Positions 44,396-55,918 are shown, numbered from the stretch's first letter. The stretch: 64,000 nucleotides of DNA from Rhabdophis nuchalis (GCA_039707465.1 CM077653.1:4484684-4548683); one strand, 5' to 3'. The notes: a model not told the origin generated them from the sequence alone. Numbers and translations are program-made.

Positions 44396-45594
44396 TGCTA
44401 GAGGCTTCCTCTTCAGGTAGTTAAGAAGCCAGGAGACTAAATACTGTAGAGATCATTTGTATTGCCCAACTAACTGGGCCTTGAACTCACCCACGTCCAA
44501 AAATCTGGATTTAAAAAAAAGCAAGATTAACTTCGTCTGAAGTTATATTCTGATCAGCACTATCAAGTTCCCAGTCGGGCGATGAATACCAATTGTACTA
44601 AACTGCAATTCTACTGGGGAAACTTGAGGGTTTTTTGGTGGGGGAGCAGCGTTCTGGTCACTAGAAGAAATTTATATTTCCCCAAAGACCCCTATTTACG
44701 AAAGGCGAGCCTTTAAAAAGATAAGTGGAGTGATGTCAGAAAGACCTTCTTTCCGCAGTCAGGTTAATCTGTAGATTTCATTGCATTAGAAAATAGTGTA
44801 ATTATCCGCCATTTTTAATGTACTGGGGAGGGGAAACCCCTGGGGAACTGGGAAGTATTAGTTTTGGAACTCAGGGGGCTGTTATCGCTGGGTAGCAAGC
44901 CATAGCAAGTGATTCCCGGCTCATATATTGGGTCTGGCAGTTGCGTGTAGTATTGAGCAAAAAACAACAACACCCTAGTATCTTGGTTGGCATTACTGCA
45001 GGTGAGTAAGTCCCGTGCATGTTAGACCTCAATTTAGCCTTCACATTATGCAAAATAGGAAATCTGTAGCTAATTCTGCTTCCTTGATTAAGTTGAGCGA
45101 GAAACTTGTGATTCCTACACACCCACACCCCTCCCACCTTCTTTCCGACATGGAATGGTGGGGTGAAAAATGGGCAGGGAGTGCATGTATGTTGTGGTGA
45201 CACCCCAGCATGAGTGGAGATTGGAGAAATGAAAGCACGAATGGAGAAATTAAAATAACAACCAAGCCAAATGACCTCGGCCCAGACTCCGAAATCTCTA
45301 CCCTTGCTTTGGCTTTTGAACTTTCTGTCGGAGTCCCAGAGAAAGCTGTGTATATAGAGATCCGTTGAAGTTAAAGGCATTTGCAATAGACCCCACCCTC
45401 ATAGCATATTTACTCATTAGCAATCTCCAGGGTTTCAGACTATAACACAGCTGTATGTTTCAGTGAAAATATGACATAGCTTGCATCCCCATTTTCATAT
45501 TCAGAGCCTTTCCCCCCCTCCCACTACAGCTTGAGTTGAAACTGGTTATCAAGGCAGAGAGCCTTCGCTCTGCTGAATTCCATAAATAGTGCTT

Positions 45595-45660
45595 CTCAGC
45601 CATTGCCCGCTTTAAGACCTGTGGACTTCAACTCCCAGAATTCCCCAGCCAGCTATGCTT
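45595..45660. mobile_element. Half of a foldback MITE
   Basis: A single arm, CTGTGGACTTCAACTCCCAG followed by AATTCCCCAGCCAGC, without the complementary arm. A deletion remnant. A similar remnant lies at 56742-56800. Confidence 0.6.
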
Positions 45661-46402
45661 GAGGTTGTGGAGAGCTAGTGAGCCTGGATCTGATTAAGGA
45701 ACTGGTTTTGTACTAATGGCTAGGTAGAGCATACTTTCCAGAGGGGGCTGCAGCTACTCTCCAGAACATGGATGAGCACCTGGCTGCACCCTGTTCGCTA
45801 CCCTAGTTGTAAAGACTTGGAGTAGACACATACAGTAAGCTACAACTTGGGGGAAAAGTGTCATTGAATTGTAGAGCTAGTTTTTGGTAGAAAACTGTGT
45901 GGAGGTTGGTTACACCAATGGAGTAAGGCGATTGAATGTAAGTAATAGCATGACGTCTATGTAGGATTACCATTAGGGAGTATCTGTTTCTGAAGAATCT
46001 ACTCCCGTTTTACTCTCTTGCTGGCACCACAGAGCAAAAGAGTGAGGAAGAGGAGGCTCGTGTTCACCACTTAGGTCACTTCCAAATCTAGCATCTGGCC
46101 GGGATCCTTGGTTTTAGTCATTTGAAAGGGCAATTACATGTCAACCTTGGGACAGCTAGCAAGGCGCAATGACATGCAGCAATCCCTTACTCGAGATACA
46201 TGGAGTCTGAAGATTTTTCTGCATCTGTTTACCTGGAACCATATCTGACAGGATGGTTAAATAAATAAAAAAAATCCACTACAGTTTCCCTTTTGTTTGT
46301 ACTCCGATTCATGTACTTTTGTGGAAGGAAGATAATATCTCTTTTCCAAGAAACAAGCATTGTATTTCAGTGTTCAAGAACTTGCTCCAAATTGAATGAT
46401 AT

Positions 46403-46435
46403 CAATAAACTTAAGTTTTGTAAAAAAAAAAAAAA
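46403..46435 (+). terminator. Distal candidate poly(A) signal followed by A-run
   Basis: AATAAA at about 46403 is followed 18 nt later by an uninterrupted run of about 15 A. This can be a distal TBCEL poly(A) site with genomic A-run, or the tail of an old retroposed sequence. No gene body matching a retroposed mRNA was recognised upstream. Confidence 0.3.
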
Positions 46436-48049
46436 AAGTGTGAAACTACTTTATTTACTTATTTCATTTCTAAGCCATTAAATTCGCATCGATCTTGCTG
46501 GATTAAATTTTAGTGTCTCATCTCTGCTTGCGGCTGGGCTCTGGGAAAACTTCAGAACTGTCCAGAAAGTATCCCAACCTCTGGCTGTTGAAGTCAGCTG
46601 GTGCCGTTCCTTGAAACATTTTACAGACCTGAAACGGTTTTTTTTTTAAAAAATTTTCTTCGAACCCGAAAGTAAGAAATCTATGAAAACTCTACATCCA
46701 CGTGAATTTCTTCCTACACATCGATTTGGGTATCCTATAAACGTTACTTTGGCTCCTTCGTTCTGTGCAAGTTCAGTTCCTATGCTCTTTAATGCTAATT
46801 CGGTAACACTATATAGACCCTCCCTCAGTAAGTACAAAGGACGGGATGCTTTCTTTTTTTTTTTTTTTTTTTTCTTTTTTTTAGCCCCTAAGTGAAAAGT
46901 GATTCTGGTCAAAACAGCCTCATTCTTAGTTCTTCCAACCTTGACATCTCTTTTTCTGGCATCTGGAAAGTTTTGTAAGTTTTCGGAAAGATTTTTTTTT
47001 TTTCCAGATTTGTAGCCCATTTCTGATTCAACTTTCGATCGGCATGACAGAGATGCAAAACGGACTTGTTATTCATTAAAAAGCATTTATTTAGTTTTGT
47101 CTTCAGTTTTTTAAAAGAAGGATTTTTGGGGGGGAAGGACCAATCATTCACTTTTGGCAGTTTTATTGACATGCATCCTTCGCTAACCTGACTTTTCCCA
47201 GAGCTGATCAAAACGTGGTTCCAGATTTCAGGTATAATTTTGCTTCGCTCGACTACAAACCAGGTTGGTGGTTTCGTTTTTCCCTATATTGATATGCCTT
47301 CTATTTAGAATCTCTATTTCTTGTTTTCAAAGAGTTTTCTTTTTAATTCTGCATTGTAAACACTTGTCTTTTGGGGATACGAATATGTGTTTGCGATAGC
47401 AGTTTGATGATGTTGGGTTTTTTTTGTAGACCAGCCATCTAGTTTGTTTTTATTTTGTTTGATATCTCAAAAGCCACATAAAAGGCAACACATTCTCTGC
47501 AATGGGAACACTGAATGTAAGTTGATTGCGAATTGGATGCGATAAGTCTACTAATGTCGGCTTCGGTTCCCAATTACATCGAGGAAAAGGCAACGCTTCC
47601 AGCTCCCTTGTTCCCTTATCATCCCACTTCAACGCTTCTGTGAGATTAGATATAAGTCCTTAACATATTATAATTTGTACATTTTGTAATTAATGTGTTG
47701 CTGTCATACATTTCAGGAAAATTAAGCTCCATACCTAATGAGGCAGGGCTTCTCTTTAGGCATGTACACTCACTCGCTACGTAGACAGGTTTTATGCAAC
47801 ATGATTGAATAGTCTTTAAAGACTCAGCCAAGGTAAGAGATGCAGGTGATGCAGGTGATAAGGAGATTGTGTGCAAATGCGTAGAGTCAGAAGACAGAAA
47901 AAGATAGTTTTGAGCACTGATATCAGGCTGACTCCCTCTCTTACCATCCTCCCAGGACAGATACATGATAGAAATAGGCAGCTGCAATCAAGTCCTTCAG
48001 TAACCAAGATGTCTATGGAGTTCCTCAATCATCCATGGTTGTCCCAAAG
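46436..48049. other. Intergenic TBCEL-TECTA sequence, no feature
   Basis: Contains poly(T) runs at about 46850-46882 and 46992-47003. No exon or recognised transposon. Confidence 0.4.
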
Positions 48050-48170
48050 GACAGCTTTTCCAAAAGGCAACTTGGACTTGCTTGTTTGCCTGTTTTTTCC
48101 TTGAAAAACATGTTGCTGTTTATCCGAGAACCTCCTTCCGTTCTTCACAGCTAAAGAAGTCAAGCGTTGC
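48050..48170. mobile_element. Decayed Penelope-like fragment
   Basis: TTCCAAAAGGCAACTTGGAC followed by TTGCCTGTTTTTTCCTTGAA matches the arm type seen at 15068-15134 and 55345-55460. The ribozyme-like segment is not recognisable here. Confidence 0.4.
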
Positions 48171-49652
48171 CTTTCGAGAAAGCACCTTTGGGGATAAAAG
48201 TCTTTACTTTCACGTGAATAATGCCTCAGTTATTCAGAACGAAAATCCCATTTTCTCCAGATGTCCTTGGGGGTGGTACGAATATTGGGTACCGATTCTG
48301 CACAAATGAAATTTTGCTAGCTTCCTCAGTGGTTAAGGAGGTTGCTAGCAAGATAGCGTGTTGTGTGCATCACTAATGTGCATGTTCTGATTTTTCAAAT
48401 CAGTTGGGTTGAACGGGGACTTGACTTGGGAATTCTGTCGAAAGACAAACATTTTTTACGGCTGTGTAAAACCACAATCCCATGCTTCTCCTAGTTCAAA
48501 CTTGGAACCCAAACTGCTTTCTGTGACAAAAGATGGCGTGCATAAGTGCACCAGCGTGCCTACCGTCCCCATTTATTTGTACCCATTTCCTGCGTTTTTA
48601 TTCATGTTTATTTTTGTTCCTGCTATCTTGTACATGAGTGACAAACTAACTAGCGGAATAAATAAATTAAATAAATAAAATGTGAGCTGTACTTATACTG
48701 CCTCCCCCCCCAAAATTAAGCAGAAGCTTGTTAAAGGGCACTACAGTTATTTACTTCTGCATTTTTCAGCAGAACATAAATTTGGCCTCTGCGGTAATGT
48801 AACTTTCAAATGGGGAGGGTTGGCAAATAGTGATGAAACAGTGCGTACTTTACCTTAAAGTCTCTCTACGTACTCAATAATGTATAAGAAGCTTCCACTT
48901 GCCGCCACCGTCCCCTCCCCAGTAATTAAAACATCACCTAGGATGCATGTATTATTGATGTAATTTTGGTTTTCAGCTCCTCTTCTCTTGCCCCTTCTCA
49001 CCAAAGCCACAAATTTGCCGCAAGAGTGTGGATGGTCGTGACACAAGCGATTAGCCTCTGCAAACCTTGTTGGTATTTTCAAATTCCCAGTCAAGAAATG
49101 TTAAGTATTCTTCAGCTGGTTTTGCAAGGGGGAGAAGAGAGGATTAGTTTAATCGAGGTTTCAAGTCTCTGCGAAGGAGAGCACTCCACGCTCAATAATT
49201 GGCTCTCATTTTCATATACAATGAAAAGCTAATCGGCCAAAAGCTTTGTACTGGAGAAATCACGGAGAAGTGGAGGTGGTTAAAGAATTGAGTGGTTCTT
49301 CCGAGCGATGTTCCCCGTTAAATCCTATTTACCACTGACCTTGGAAACTCTTCAATCCTAACCCATCATTAGGCTGGGCTTTTCATTTGAACTTGTCCTA
49401 TCAAACAACCAATTTACCTCTCCTTCTCCCTTCCCAGTTAACAAGGACGTTGACAGCTCCTGGCTAATAAAAAAGTCTTTAAGATCTGCAGATGTTTTAG
49501 AAAAAAACAATCTTCATTCCCCAAATTTCTAGGCTCATGCGTCCATTTGGACGCCCCTTGATTGACATGCCTTTAAGGGAGAATTGATGAACCGATCCCT
49601 GTGAATTGTTACTGGCTGCATTTCTTTGGTTTTTGGTTTCTTCCCTTTCTAG
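48171..49652. other. TECTA upstream region
   Basis: About 1.5 kb before the first TECTA coding exon. AATAAATAAATTAAATAAA at 48654-48678 is a possible LINE tail. No CpG island. A non-coding first TECTA exon may lie here but cannot be placed. The well-mixed sequence at 48960-49620 could hold regulatory DNA. Confidence 0.35.
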
Positions 49653-49653
49653 G

Positions 49654-49717
49654 ATGAATTATCCATCATTCTTCAGAAGCTGGGTGGCCTTGACTTTCCT
49701 GCTTCTACAGCAGGCAG
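49654..49717 (+). CDS. TECTA: TECTA first coding exon (signal peptide, residues 1-21)
   Basis: TECTA encodes alpha-tectorin, a major non-collagenous glycoprotein of the tectorial membrane of the inner ear, secreted and GPI-anchored during maturation. The exon reads MNYPSFFRSWVALTFLLLQQ plus A and the first base of a split Ala codon. This is a hydrophobic signal peptide beginning MNY like mammalian alpha-tectorin. The acceptor CCCTTTCTAG/G places one UTR base before the ATG; the donor is GGCAG/GTTAGT. 64 coding nt. The start is chosen because it is the first ATG after the acceptor and agrees with the family. Confidence 0.93.
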
Positions 49718-50515
49718 GTTAGTATTTCAGGTTTTCAACCGTGGGGTCACCGAAATGCTCTCTGTTCATTCCGACAATACGCTGAACATGGAAGGCGTTA
49801 AGCCGGTTACATGAGAACTAAGGAATCCTCAGGAATCCTTACCACACATTCTCGGCTTTGTCTCTACGATGCTACCAGGAAGGTGGTCTTCAGACGTGTC
49901 TTCAGATAGTTTCATTCTGGCGTGACTTTACCCTGCCACAAATACATGTGAATGTGACCACCTGGTTGGCCTTATGGATTCTCCGACCCATCGCCCAACT
50001 GGGATGGGAAGGTGTTTGAGCAGGAAGAGCAGCCGATTCCGTCTTCCTATTTCTGGAGTTGGTGTCCATCCTAGGAAGAGGCATGGTTGCATAGGACGGG
50101 ACCAGATTCCCACACCATGGTGGAAATTCTACTCCGGGCAAAAACATACAATTTGAAGCAATTGTTTGTAATCATGCTGGTGGATTCTTGTGATGCTTCT
50201 TTACCTGTACAGCACCTGTAACAGGTGAGAGCAGCCGGGATTTGTTGGTTTCAGCTTGAAAAAAAATAAAGGTATGAAGTCAACTACACCTGAGGATTAA
50301 AAATTTACCCCTTCCCAATTTCTCGTACATCAAAAGCAAAACCTTGAGTCTTTCCATATTAAAGGATTATGCAATTCTGTCCCTAGGGAGCCTCTCTGAG
50401 CCAATTTTTAAAAAATTAAGTTTTTAACCATCCAAAGTGACTTCCCCATATTTTCCTTTAATTTTGTTTCATATGGCAATTGAATGGGATTTTAAATGTA
50501 AACTCTATCCCACTC
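49718..50515. other. TECTA intron, no feature
   Basis: No exon or recognised repeat before the SINE at 50519. Confidence 0.4.
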
Positions 50516-50518
50516 CGA

Positions 50519-50857
50519 AGGTGGCTCAGTGGCTAAGACGCTGAGGTGGTCGATCAGAAAGATCGGCGGTTCGAATCCCTAGCGCCACGTAACGGAGTGA
50601 GCTCCCGTGACTTGTCCCAGCTTCAGCCAACTTAGCAGTTCGAAAGCAAGTAAAAATGCAAGTAGAAAAATAGGAATCACCTTTGGTGGGAAGGGAACAG
50701 CGTTCCGTGCACCTTCGGTGTTTAGTCATGCCGGCCACATGACCAAGGAGACGTCTTTGGACAGCGCTGGCTCTTTGGCTTTGAAACGGAGATGAGCACT
50801 GCCCCCTGAAGTCAGGAACAACTAGCACATGTATGCGAGGGGAACCTTTACCTTTAT
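50519..50857 (+). mobile_element. Sauria-type SINE, copy 2
   Basis: A-box-like GGCTCAGTGGCTAAGACG, B box GGTTCGAATCC at 50568-50578, body as in copy 1, and the tail GGGGAACCTTTACCTTTATC. Nearly full length and little decayed. Confidence 0.88.
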
Positions 50858-51334
50858 CCCACTCCAGCTGCTTGTAATATATCTGGCTCGACTGAAGCAT
50901 TTCCTTGCTTGAACCTTTTGTTTGCATGTTGGCTCCCTTGTAAGCAACTCTGCAGGTCAAAAAGGGTAGAAGTTGAGTAGTTTCCTTTTCAACAAAATAA
51001 CAACAATCACCTCAATTTCCCATGATTTTGCAGCAGTTTAAGGGGTCTTGCCTGGGAAAATTGCTTCTTCAAGTGGTTTTTAATCCCAATTCTGATTTTT
51101 TTTAAAAAAATAAGACTCCATTTTCCCACATCACCTTCTTTGCACTTTTCTGTCTGTTTTGGCTGAGTGGGAAGGGAAGAGAAATGGGCTCAATGTTTTA
51201 CAACGTAGAACATTTGCGTAAACCATTTGTAGGGGGTGGAGGGTCTAAGGTAACTTTTAAAACAGGATAAAACTCTTAACTACATTTTTTATTTCTCCAT
51301 TCCATTCAATCATGTCGAATTCTCAAGACAGAGC

Positions 51335-52130
51335 CCGGAAATGTCCCTGCCATTTCCTTGGCAAGGTTTTTTGGAAGTGCTTTTCCCTGCTTCTTTCCTA
51401 CATCTGAGTGAGGGTGACTGGCTCACCCAGCCAGCTTTTTTGCCTAAGGCAGGACTAGAACTCACAGTCTCCTGATGATTGGCCCCAAGTCACCCATTTG
51501 GCTTTCATGCCTAAGGCAGGACTAGAACTCACTGTCCCCTGGTGATTGGCCCCAAGTCACCCATTTGGCTTTCATGCCTAAGGCAGGACTAGAACTCACC
51601 ATCTCCTGGTGATTGGTCCTAAGTCACCCAGACGGCTTTCATGCCTAAGGCAGGACTAGAACTCATCATCTCCTGGTGATTGGCCCTGTCACCCAGCCGG
51701 CTTTCATGCCTAAGGCAGGACTAGAACTCACCATCTCCTGGTGATTGGCCCTAAGTCACCCAGCCGGCTTTCATGCCTAAGGCAGGACTAGAACTCACCA
51801 TCTCCTGGTGATTGGCCCTAAGTCACCCATTTGGCTTTCATGCCTAAGGCAGGACTAGAACTCACCATCTCCTGGTGATTGGCCCTAAGTCACCCAGCCG
51901 GCTTTCATGCCTAAGGCAGGACTAGAACTCACCATCTCCTGGTGATTGGCCCTAAGTCACTCAGCCGGCTTTCATGCCTAAGGCAGGACTAGAACTCACC
52001 ATCTCCTGGTGATTGGCCCAAAGTCACCCAGCTGTCTTGCATGCTTAAAGTGGCACTGTAACTCCCAGTCTCCCAATTTCTAGCCCAGTGCCTTCACCAC
52101 CGCTCCAAACTGGCTCAACAGCCCCTTACT
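51335..52130 (-). repeat. Tandem 67-bp minisatellite formed inside a tRNA/CORE-type SINE
   Basis: Units such as GGCTTTCATGCCTAAGGCAG..CTGGTGATTGGCCC start at 51433, 51500, 51567, 51634, 51699, 51766, 51833, 51900, 51967 and 52034: ten copies, period 67 (once 65). The flanks complete a SINE on the - strand. A head with CTAGAAATTGGGAGACTGGG lies at 52050-52110, and a body with CCAGTCACCCTCACTCAG and CTTGCCAAGGAAATGGCAGG lies at 51340-51420. On the - strand each unit carries GAGTTCTAGTCCTGCC (B-box-like) and GGTGACTTAGGGCCAATCAC. It lies in a TECTA intron. Confidence 0.92.
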
Positions 52131-52540
52131 AATGCTTAAAGCAAGTATTGAAAATCAGACCTAATTCCATATGTAGAAACGAACCTTAAAATAAATAACC
52201 CCACATTTAACAGCTGTGAGTTGGGATATATCTGTACAGCTATTTTTGCCGCAGTCAAATGCTTTTCGTTATCCGTTGTCTGGTAAAATAATCTCTGCTG
52301 CAAACCCAGTCCACGTCCATATGCAAGAAAGATGCGCCATCTGCCAGGTTCTCCAGTTTTACGAGGCCCTCATCGAAAGTTTGCGCAAGGGCATTTAGAA
52401 GAACTCGTTGGGAGCACACACAGACTCACTGAGGCCTTGCTTTAGAGTAAAACCTCCTGCAGCTTCCCAAAGAAAACAAATATCCATGTCCTACTGTAAG
52501 CTTGCAAAACAAATCGGCAAGAGACAAATGCTGTTTAGAC

Positions 52541-52670
52541 CAGGGGTCTCCAACCTTTGCAACTTTAAGTCTGAAGGACTTCAGCTCCCAGAATTCTCCA
52601 GCCAGCTTTGCTTTGAATTCTGGGAGCTGAAGTCCTTCAGACTTAAAATTGCGAAGGTTGGAGACCCCTG
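52541..52670. mobile_element. hAT-type foldback MITE (130 bp)
   Basis: Ends CAGGGGTCTCCAACC and GGTTGGAGACCCCTG are perfect inverted repeats; arms pair almost to the centre. Exact 8-bp duplication GTTTAGAC (52533-52540 and 52671-52678). Confidence 0.95.
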
Positions 52671-52854
52671 GTTTAGACAGTTGAGGCCATACATCTGCAC
52701 ATCCTCACCTTCCTACAACACCCGTTCCACCTCTCAAGTCTCCAGATGTTCCACTGGCCTATTAAAAGCCCAGCAACGTTAAGTCCTCTCTCCATCCTCA
52801 AATCAGTCCAGCTGATTACTAGGGTCATCCTCTTTTAACAACCCCATAATCCCT

Positions 52855-53065
52855 TGCAGGGTGGAGTCTGAGCAACTGAATGGAGCTAGCAGAGTGTTTT
52901 CATGGCTGGATGCCCTTCCTATCACCAATGTGGAGTTTTGTTCAACAGATATATTCTCCTTTTGCCCAGAGAGAGAAATATCTGCCTCTACCTAGGATCG
53001 AACTCACAGCCTCCTGATTGAGAGGCGAGAGCTCCACCTCTCTAGTCCACCGCACCACTCCAGCT
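52855..53065 (-). mobile_element. tRNA-headed SINE (minus orientation)
   Basis: On the - strand the head reads GGTGGAGCTCTCGCCTCTCA and GTGAGTTCGATCCTAGGTAG (B box GTTCGATCC). A body follows with AAACTCCACATTGGTGATAG and GAAGGGCATCCAGCCATGAA. The same head occurs at 60384-60520 joined to a different, CR1-like tail. Confidence 0.65.
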
Positions 53066-53079
53066 GATTACTGATTATA

Positions 53080-53155
53080 ATTTCATTTTAGTCTTCATTA
53101 ACTGATAATAGGCTGATAATTAGCATATTATCAGTTAACTAAGACTAAAATGAAA
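53080..53155. repeat. Perfect-arm inverted repeat next to the GATA array
   Basis: TAATTTCATTTTAGTCTT..AACTGATAATA on the left folds onto TATTATCAGTTAACTAAG..AAAATGAAATTA on the right, with a loop of about 10-12 bp. The right arm ends exactly where (GATA)n begins. Confidence 0.85.
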
Positions 53156-53336
<181 letters not shown>

Positions 53337-53339
53337 GGC

Positions 53340-53681
53340 TGTGTGAGTATGTGTGCGTATGTTCCAGTATAACTCTTGAACGCCTCAAACAATTTCAATC
53401 AAACTTGGTACACAGATGACTCTGGAAAAAAAACTATTGTGGGGATAAGACACTCCTAATACCCCTCAGGGTGTGCTTTCTGTTAAGATACAGCCTGTTG
53501 TGCCTTAAAATGGCTTCTACTGTACAGCGCCGTGGAGTTGCCATAGTAAAGGCTTCACGGTACTCCACAAGGGGGCTCCCTTTGGTAAGGGGGAAAATCC
53601 AATATTAGAAATTACCTTTGGACTGGACAACACCCAGACAGCGCCGGGTTACCAGCTAGTAAGTAAGTCAATAAAGGTGAC
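53340..53681 (+). mobile_element. Helitron-like 3' segment
   Basis: Contains GTTCCAGTATAACTCTTGAA and CAATCAAACTTGGTACACAG and ends ACCCAGACAGCGCCGGGTTACCAGCTAG, split here as ACCCAGACAGCGCCGGGT (a short hairpin) and TACCAGCTAG, followed by T. A hairpin about 10 bp before a CTAG end followed by T is the Helitron 3' signature. The 5' end (TC) is not identifiable because the GATA array lies there. No Rep/helicase coding. Confidence 0.45.
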
Positions 53682-53814
53682 CCTGGATTGCATTTTTTGC
53701 AACCTCCCGCCAGGGTGAAAAAATGGAGCAGGTTTGGAGGAAATAATGAGGGACGGCATGCAATGTGGTTGGCACCAGAATAATTATTTCTTTTTTTGTG
53801 TCTCTCTGTTGCAG

Positions 53815-53948
53815 CCCAGACTATGGGCATCTTGTACCCTTTTTGGCCCAATGACACCAAAACCCCCAAAGTGGATGATGGCAGCTCTCCAGAAATCAAG
53901 CTCTCCTTCCCCTTCATTTTCTTTGGCGCGCCGTACAGGACCATTTTT
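53815..53948 (+). CDS. TECTA: TECTA coding exon 2 of window (residues 22-66)
   Basis: Completing the split Ala codon, it reads [40 protein letters not shown] and YRTIF, the mature N-terminus of alpha-tectorin. N34 in the NDT sequon is a likely glycosylation site. The acceptor is CTCTCTGTTGCAG/CC and the donor ATTTTT/GTAAGT; 134 nt, leaving phase 0. It matches human alpha-tectorin closely in [20 protein letters not shown]. It is preceded by a Helitron-like segment ending about 134 bp upstream. Confidence 0.96.
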
Positions 53949-54716
53949 GTAAGTAAAGCACCCCTCGGTAAAGCCGAGCGCGCTTTTCCCCGCCATTAAC
54001 ACCTGCATTTTAAGCACCGCTCTCGGCTTGCAGCCTTCCTCGGAGAAGAGGAAGATTAATGGTGTCCCCCCTTGCCAAGTTCTTCCACGTTACAAACGAG
54101 AGGGTCTATTATTAAGAAAATCGAGGGTGTGCTTAGGAGGCGAGCACACGAGGGGCAAGATTATAAAAGCCCAGCAACAGCCTTGTGAGTTGATTAAACA
54201 CTCAAACAACGCGCAGGTTTTGGCATGTTAAGCATTGAGCCGGTGGCCGGAAAACCAGTATACGTCGAGGAGCTGCGGAAAATATATATATATATATATT
54301 TCCAGGAAATGTTTCTGCTTTATAGATTGTTGTTTTTTTCCTTAGGAGCTGCCTCATGTACTCCACCTCCTAAATTGCTGCTCCAGAAGAGAGCATTAGT
54401 TTTCCAAGGCTGGATTGAGAGGAAAGGACCAAACCGTTTTGTGCACACAGATACAAACAAACTCGCACACAAACACACGAAGAATAAATTCCAACTTTGG
54501 AATACTGCTTCTAACCAGACATTTGTCCATGCCAAGAAGGCCACTATTTGTGTCGTTGGGAGACTTCTGTGGGTCGGAGTGAAACGGGACTAAAGCGTGG
54601 GTGGAATACTATCGTGGGCATAGGAAATTTGGGATCTGCGATTCTTTTGGCTTAACAATGGCAATGGGCCCCGTGTTTTTGTTCTGGTAGAAGATAAGCG
54701 GGACAACTTTCACTTA
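53949..54716. other. TECTA intron, unique sequence
   Basis: No repeat recognised. The mixed block at 53990-54240 (GAGTTGATTAAACACTCAAA) may be conserved non-coding DNA; inference only. Confidence 0.35.
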
Positions 54717-55334
54717 CCGTATTTTTCAGACTATGAGATGCTTGAGACTATAAGACACACCTATCTGTATCTGGGAGGAAAACCAGAAAAAAACAATCTG
54801 CTTCTGCCTCCCAGCAATTTGCCTCCTTGCAGCAAACAGCAAACAGCCTGTCAGCTTCACCACAGCCTGATTCAGCACAAGCAGCTGATTGGCGATCGGA
54901 ACGGCTTCCTGGAATACTGATGATCAGCTGTTCCAGGCTGCGGGGATCACTGTGGTTGCCTATCGCCGGCTCCACACACACCATTTTTGGCCTCCGGGCA
55001 TCCCATTTTTCAAACAGGCTGCAAACGGGATGCACGAAGGCAGAAAATGGGGCACACGGGGGCCTAAAATAGGGCACATGGAGGCAGTGATAGGTTGTGG
55101 CAGCGATCCCCGCCACCTGGAACAGCTGATTGTTGGTATTCCGAGAGGCCGATCCAACTGCCAATCAGCTGATCATGCTACATCAGGCTGTGCTGAAGCT
55201 GAGCAGGCTGTTTACTGGGAGGCAGAGGTCAAAGGGTAGGGACCAGCAGGTGGGTGAGGCTTTGGCAACATTCGCTCTATAAGACACACAGATATTTCCA
55301 CCCACTTTTGCGTCTTATAGTCCAAAAAATATCG
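54717..55334. mobile_element. TA-flanked non-autonomous DNA transposon, second copy of family
   Basis: Left end CCGTATTTTTCAGACTATG; reverse complement of the right end CGATATTTTTTGGACTATAA; both flanked by TA. Termini are related to those at 4169-4755. The interior is a long inverted repeat (CAGCTGATTGGCGATCGGAA against the region ending CAATCAGCTGATCATGC). 618 bp, non-coding. Confidence 0.65.
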
Positions 55335-55344
55335 TAAATCACTT

Positions 55345-55460
55345 CTCTTCAATGGGTCTCAAGGATGTTTTTTCCCAAAAGGCAACTGGACCTTCCTGGT
55401 TTTTCCTGGAAAACATTTTACTTCTCATGCAAAGAAGCCTTTTCCGTTCTCTTCAATGTG
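55345..55460. mobile_element. Decayed Penelope-like fragment
   Basis: AAGGCAACTGGACCTTCCTG, then TTTTTCCTGGAAAACATTTT and ACTTCTCATGCAAAGAAGCC are a diverged version of the left arm at 15068-15134. The GAAAC part of the hammerhead-like core is mutated. Confidence 0.45.
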
Positions 55461-55572
55461 GGCACAACATGATGGATGTCACAGGAATTCTGTCAAGGAG
55501 TCTCCACTCCATCCCAAACACCAGGGCACACACGCGCGCACGCACACACACAAATATATAGCTCTATTTCCA

Positions 55573-55918
55573 GGGATGTGGTGACTCAGTGGTTAAGACA
55601 CTGAGCGTGTCGATCAGACTAACCAATTCGGTGGTTCAAATCCCTAGCGCCGCATAATGGTGTGAGCTCCTGTTACTTGTCTCAGCTTCTGCCAACCTAG
55701 CAGTTTGAAACCACATAAAAAATGCAAGTAGAAAAATAGGAATCACCTTTGGTGGGAAGGGAACAGCGTTCCGTGGGCCTTCAGCATTTGGTCATGCCGG
55801 CCACATGACCACAAAGACATCTTCAGACAGCGTTGGCTCTGTTGAAACAGAGATGAGCACCGCCCCCTAGAGTCGGGAACGACTAGCACATATGTGTGAT
55901 GGGAACTTTACCTTTACC
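55573..55918 (+). mobile_element. Sauria-type SINE, copy 3
   Basis: A-box-like GACTCAGTGGTTAAGACACT, B box GGTTCAAATCC at 55633-55643, and the tail GGGAACTTTACCTTTACCTT. It ends 118 bp before the next TECTA exon, in the sense orientation. Confidence 0.87.

Noticed and set aside
44871..45386. 171-residue frame on the - strand
   Set aside because: No recognisable domain, splice sites or repeat; within the range expected by chance in 64 kb.
51433..52100. CRISPR-like regular repeat array
   Set aside because: Direct 67-bp tandem units without spacers in a vertebrate intron; it is a SINE-derived minisatellite.
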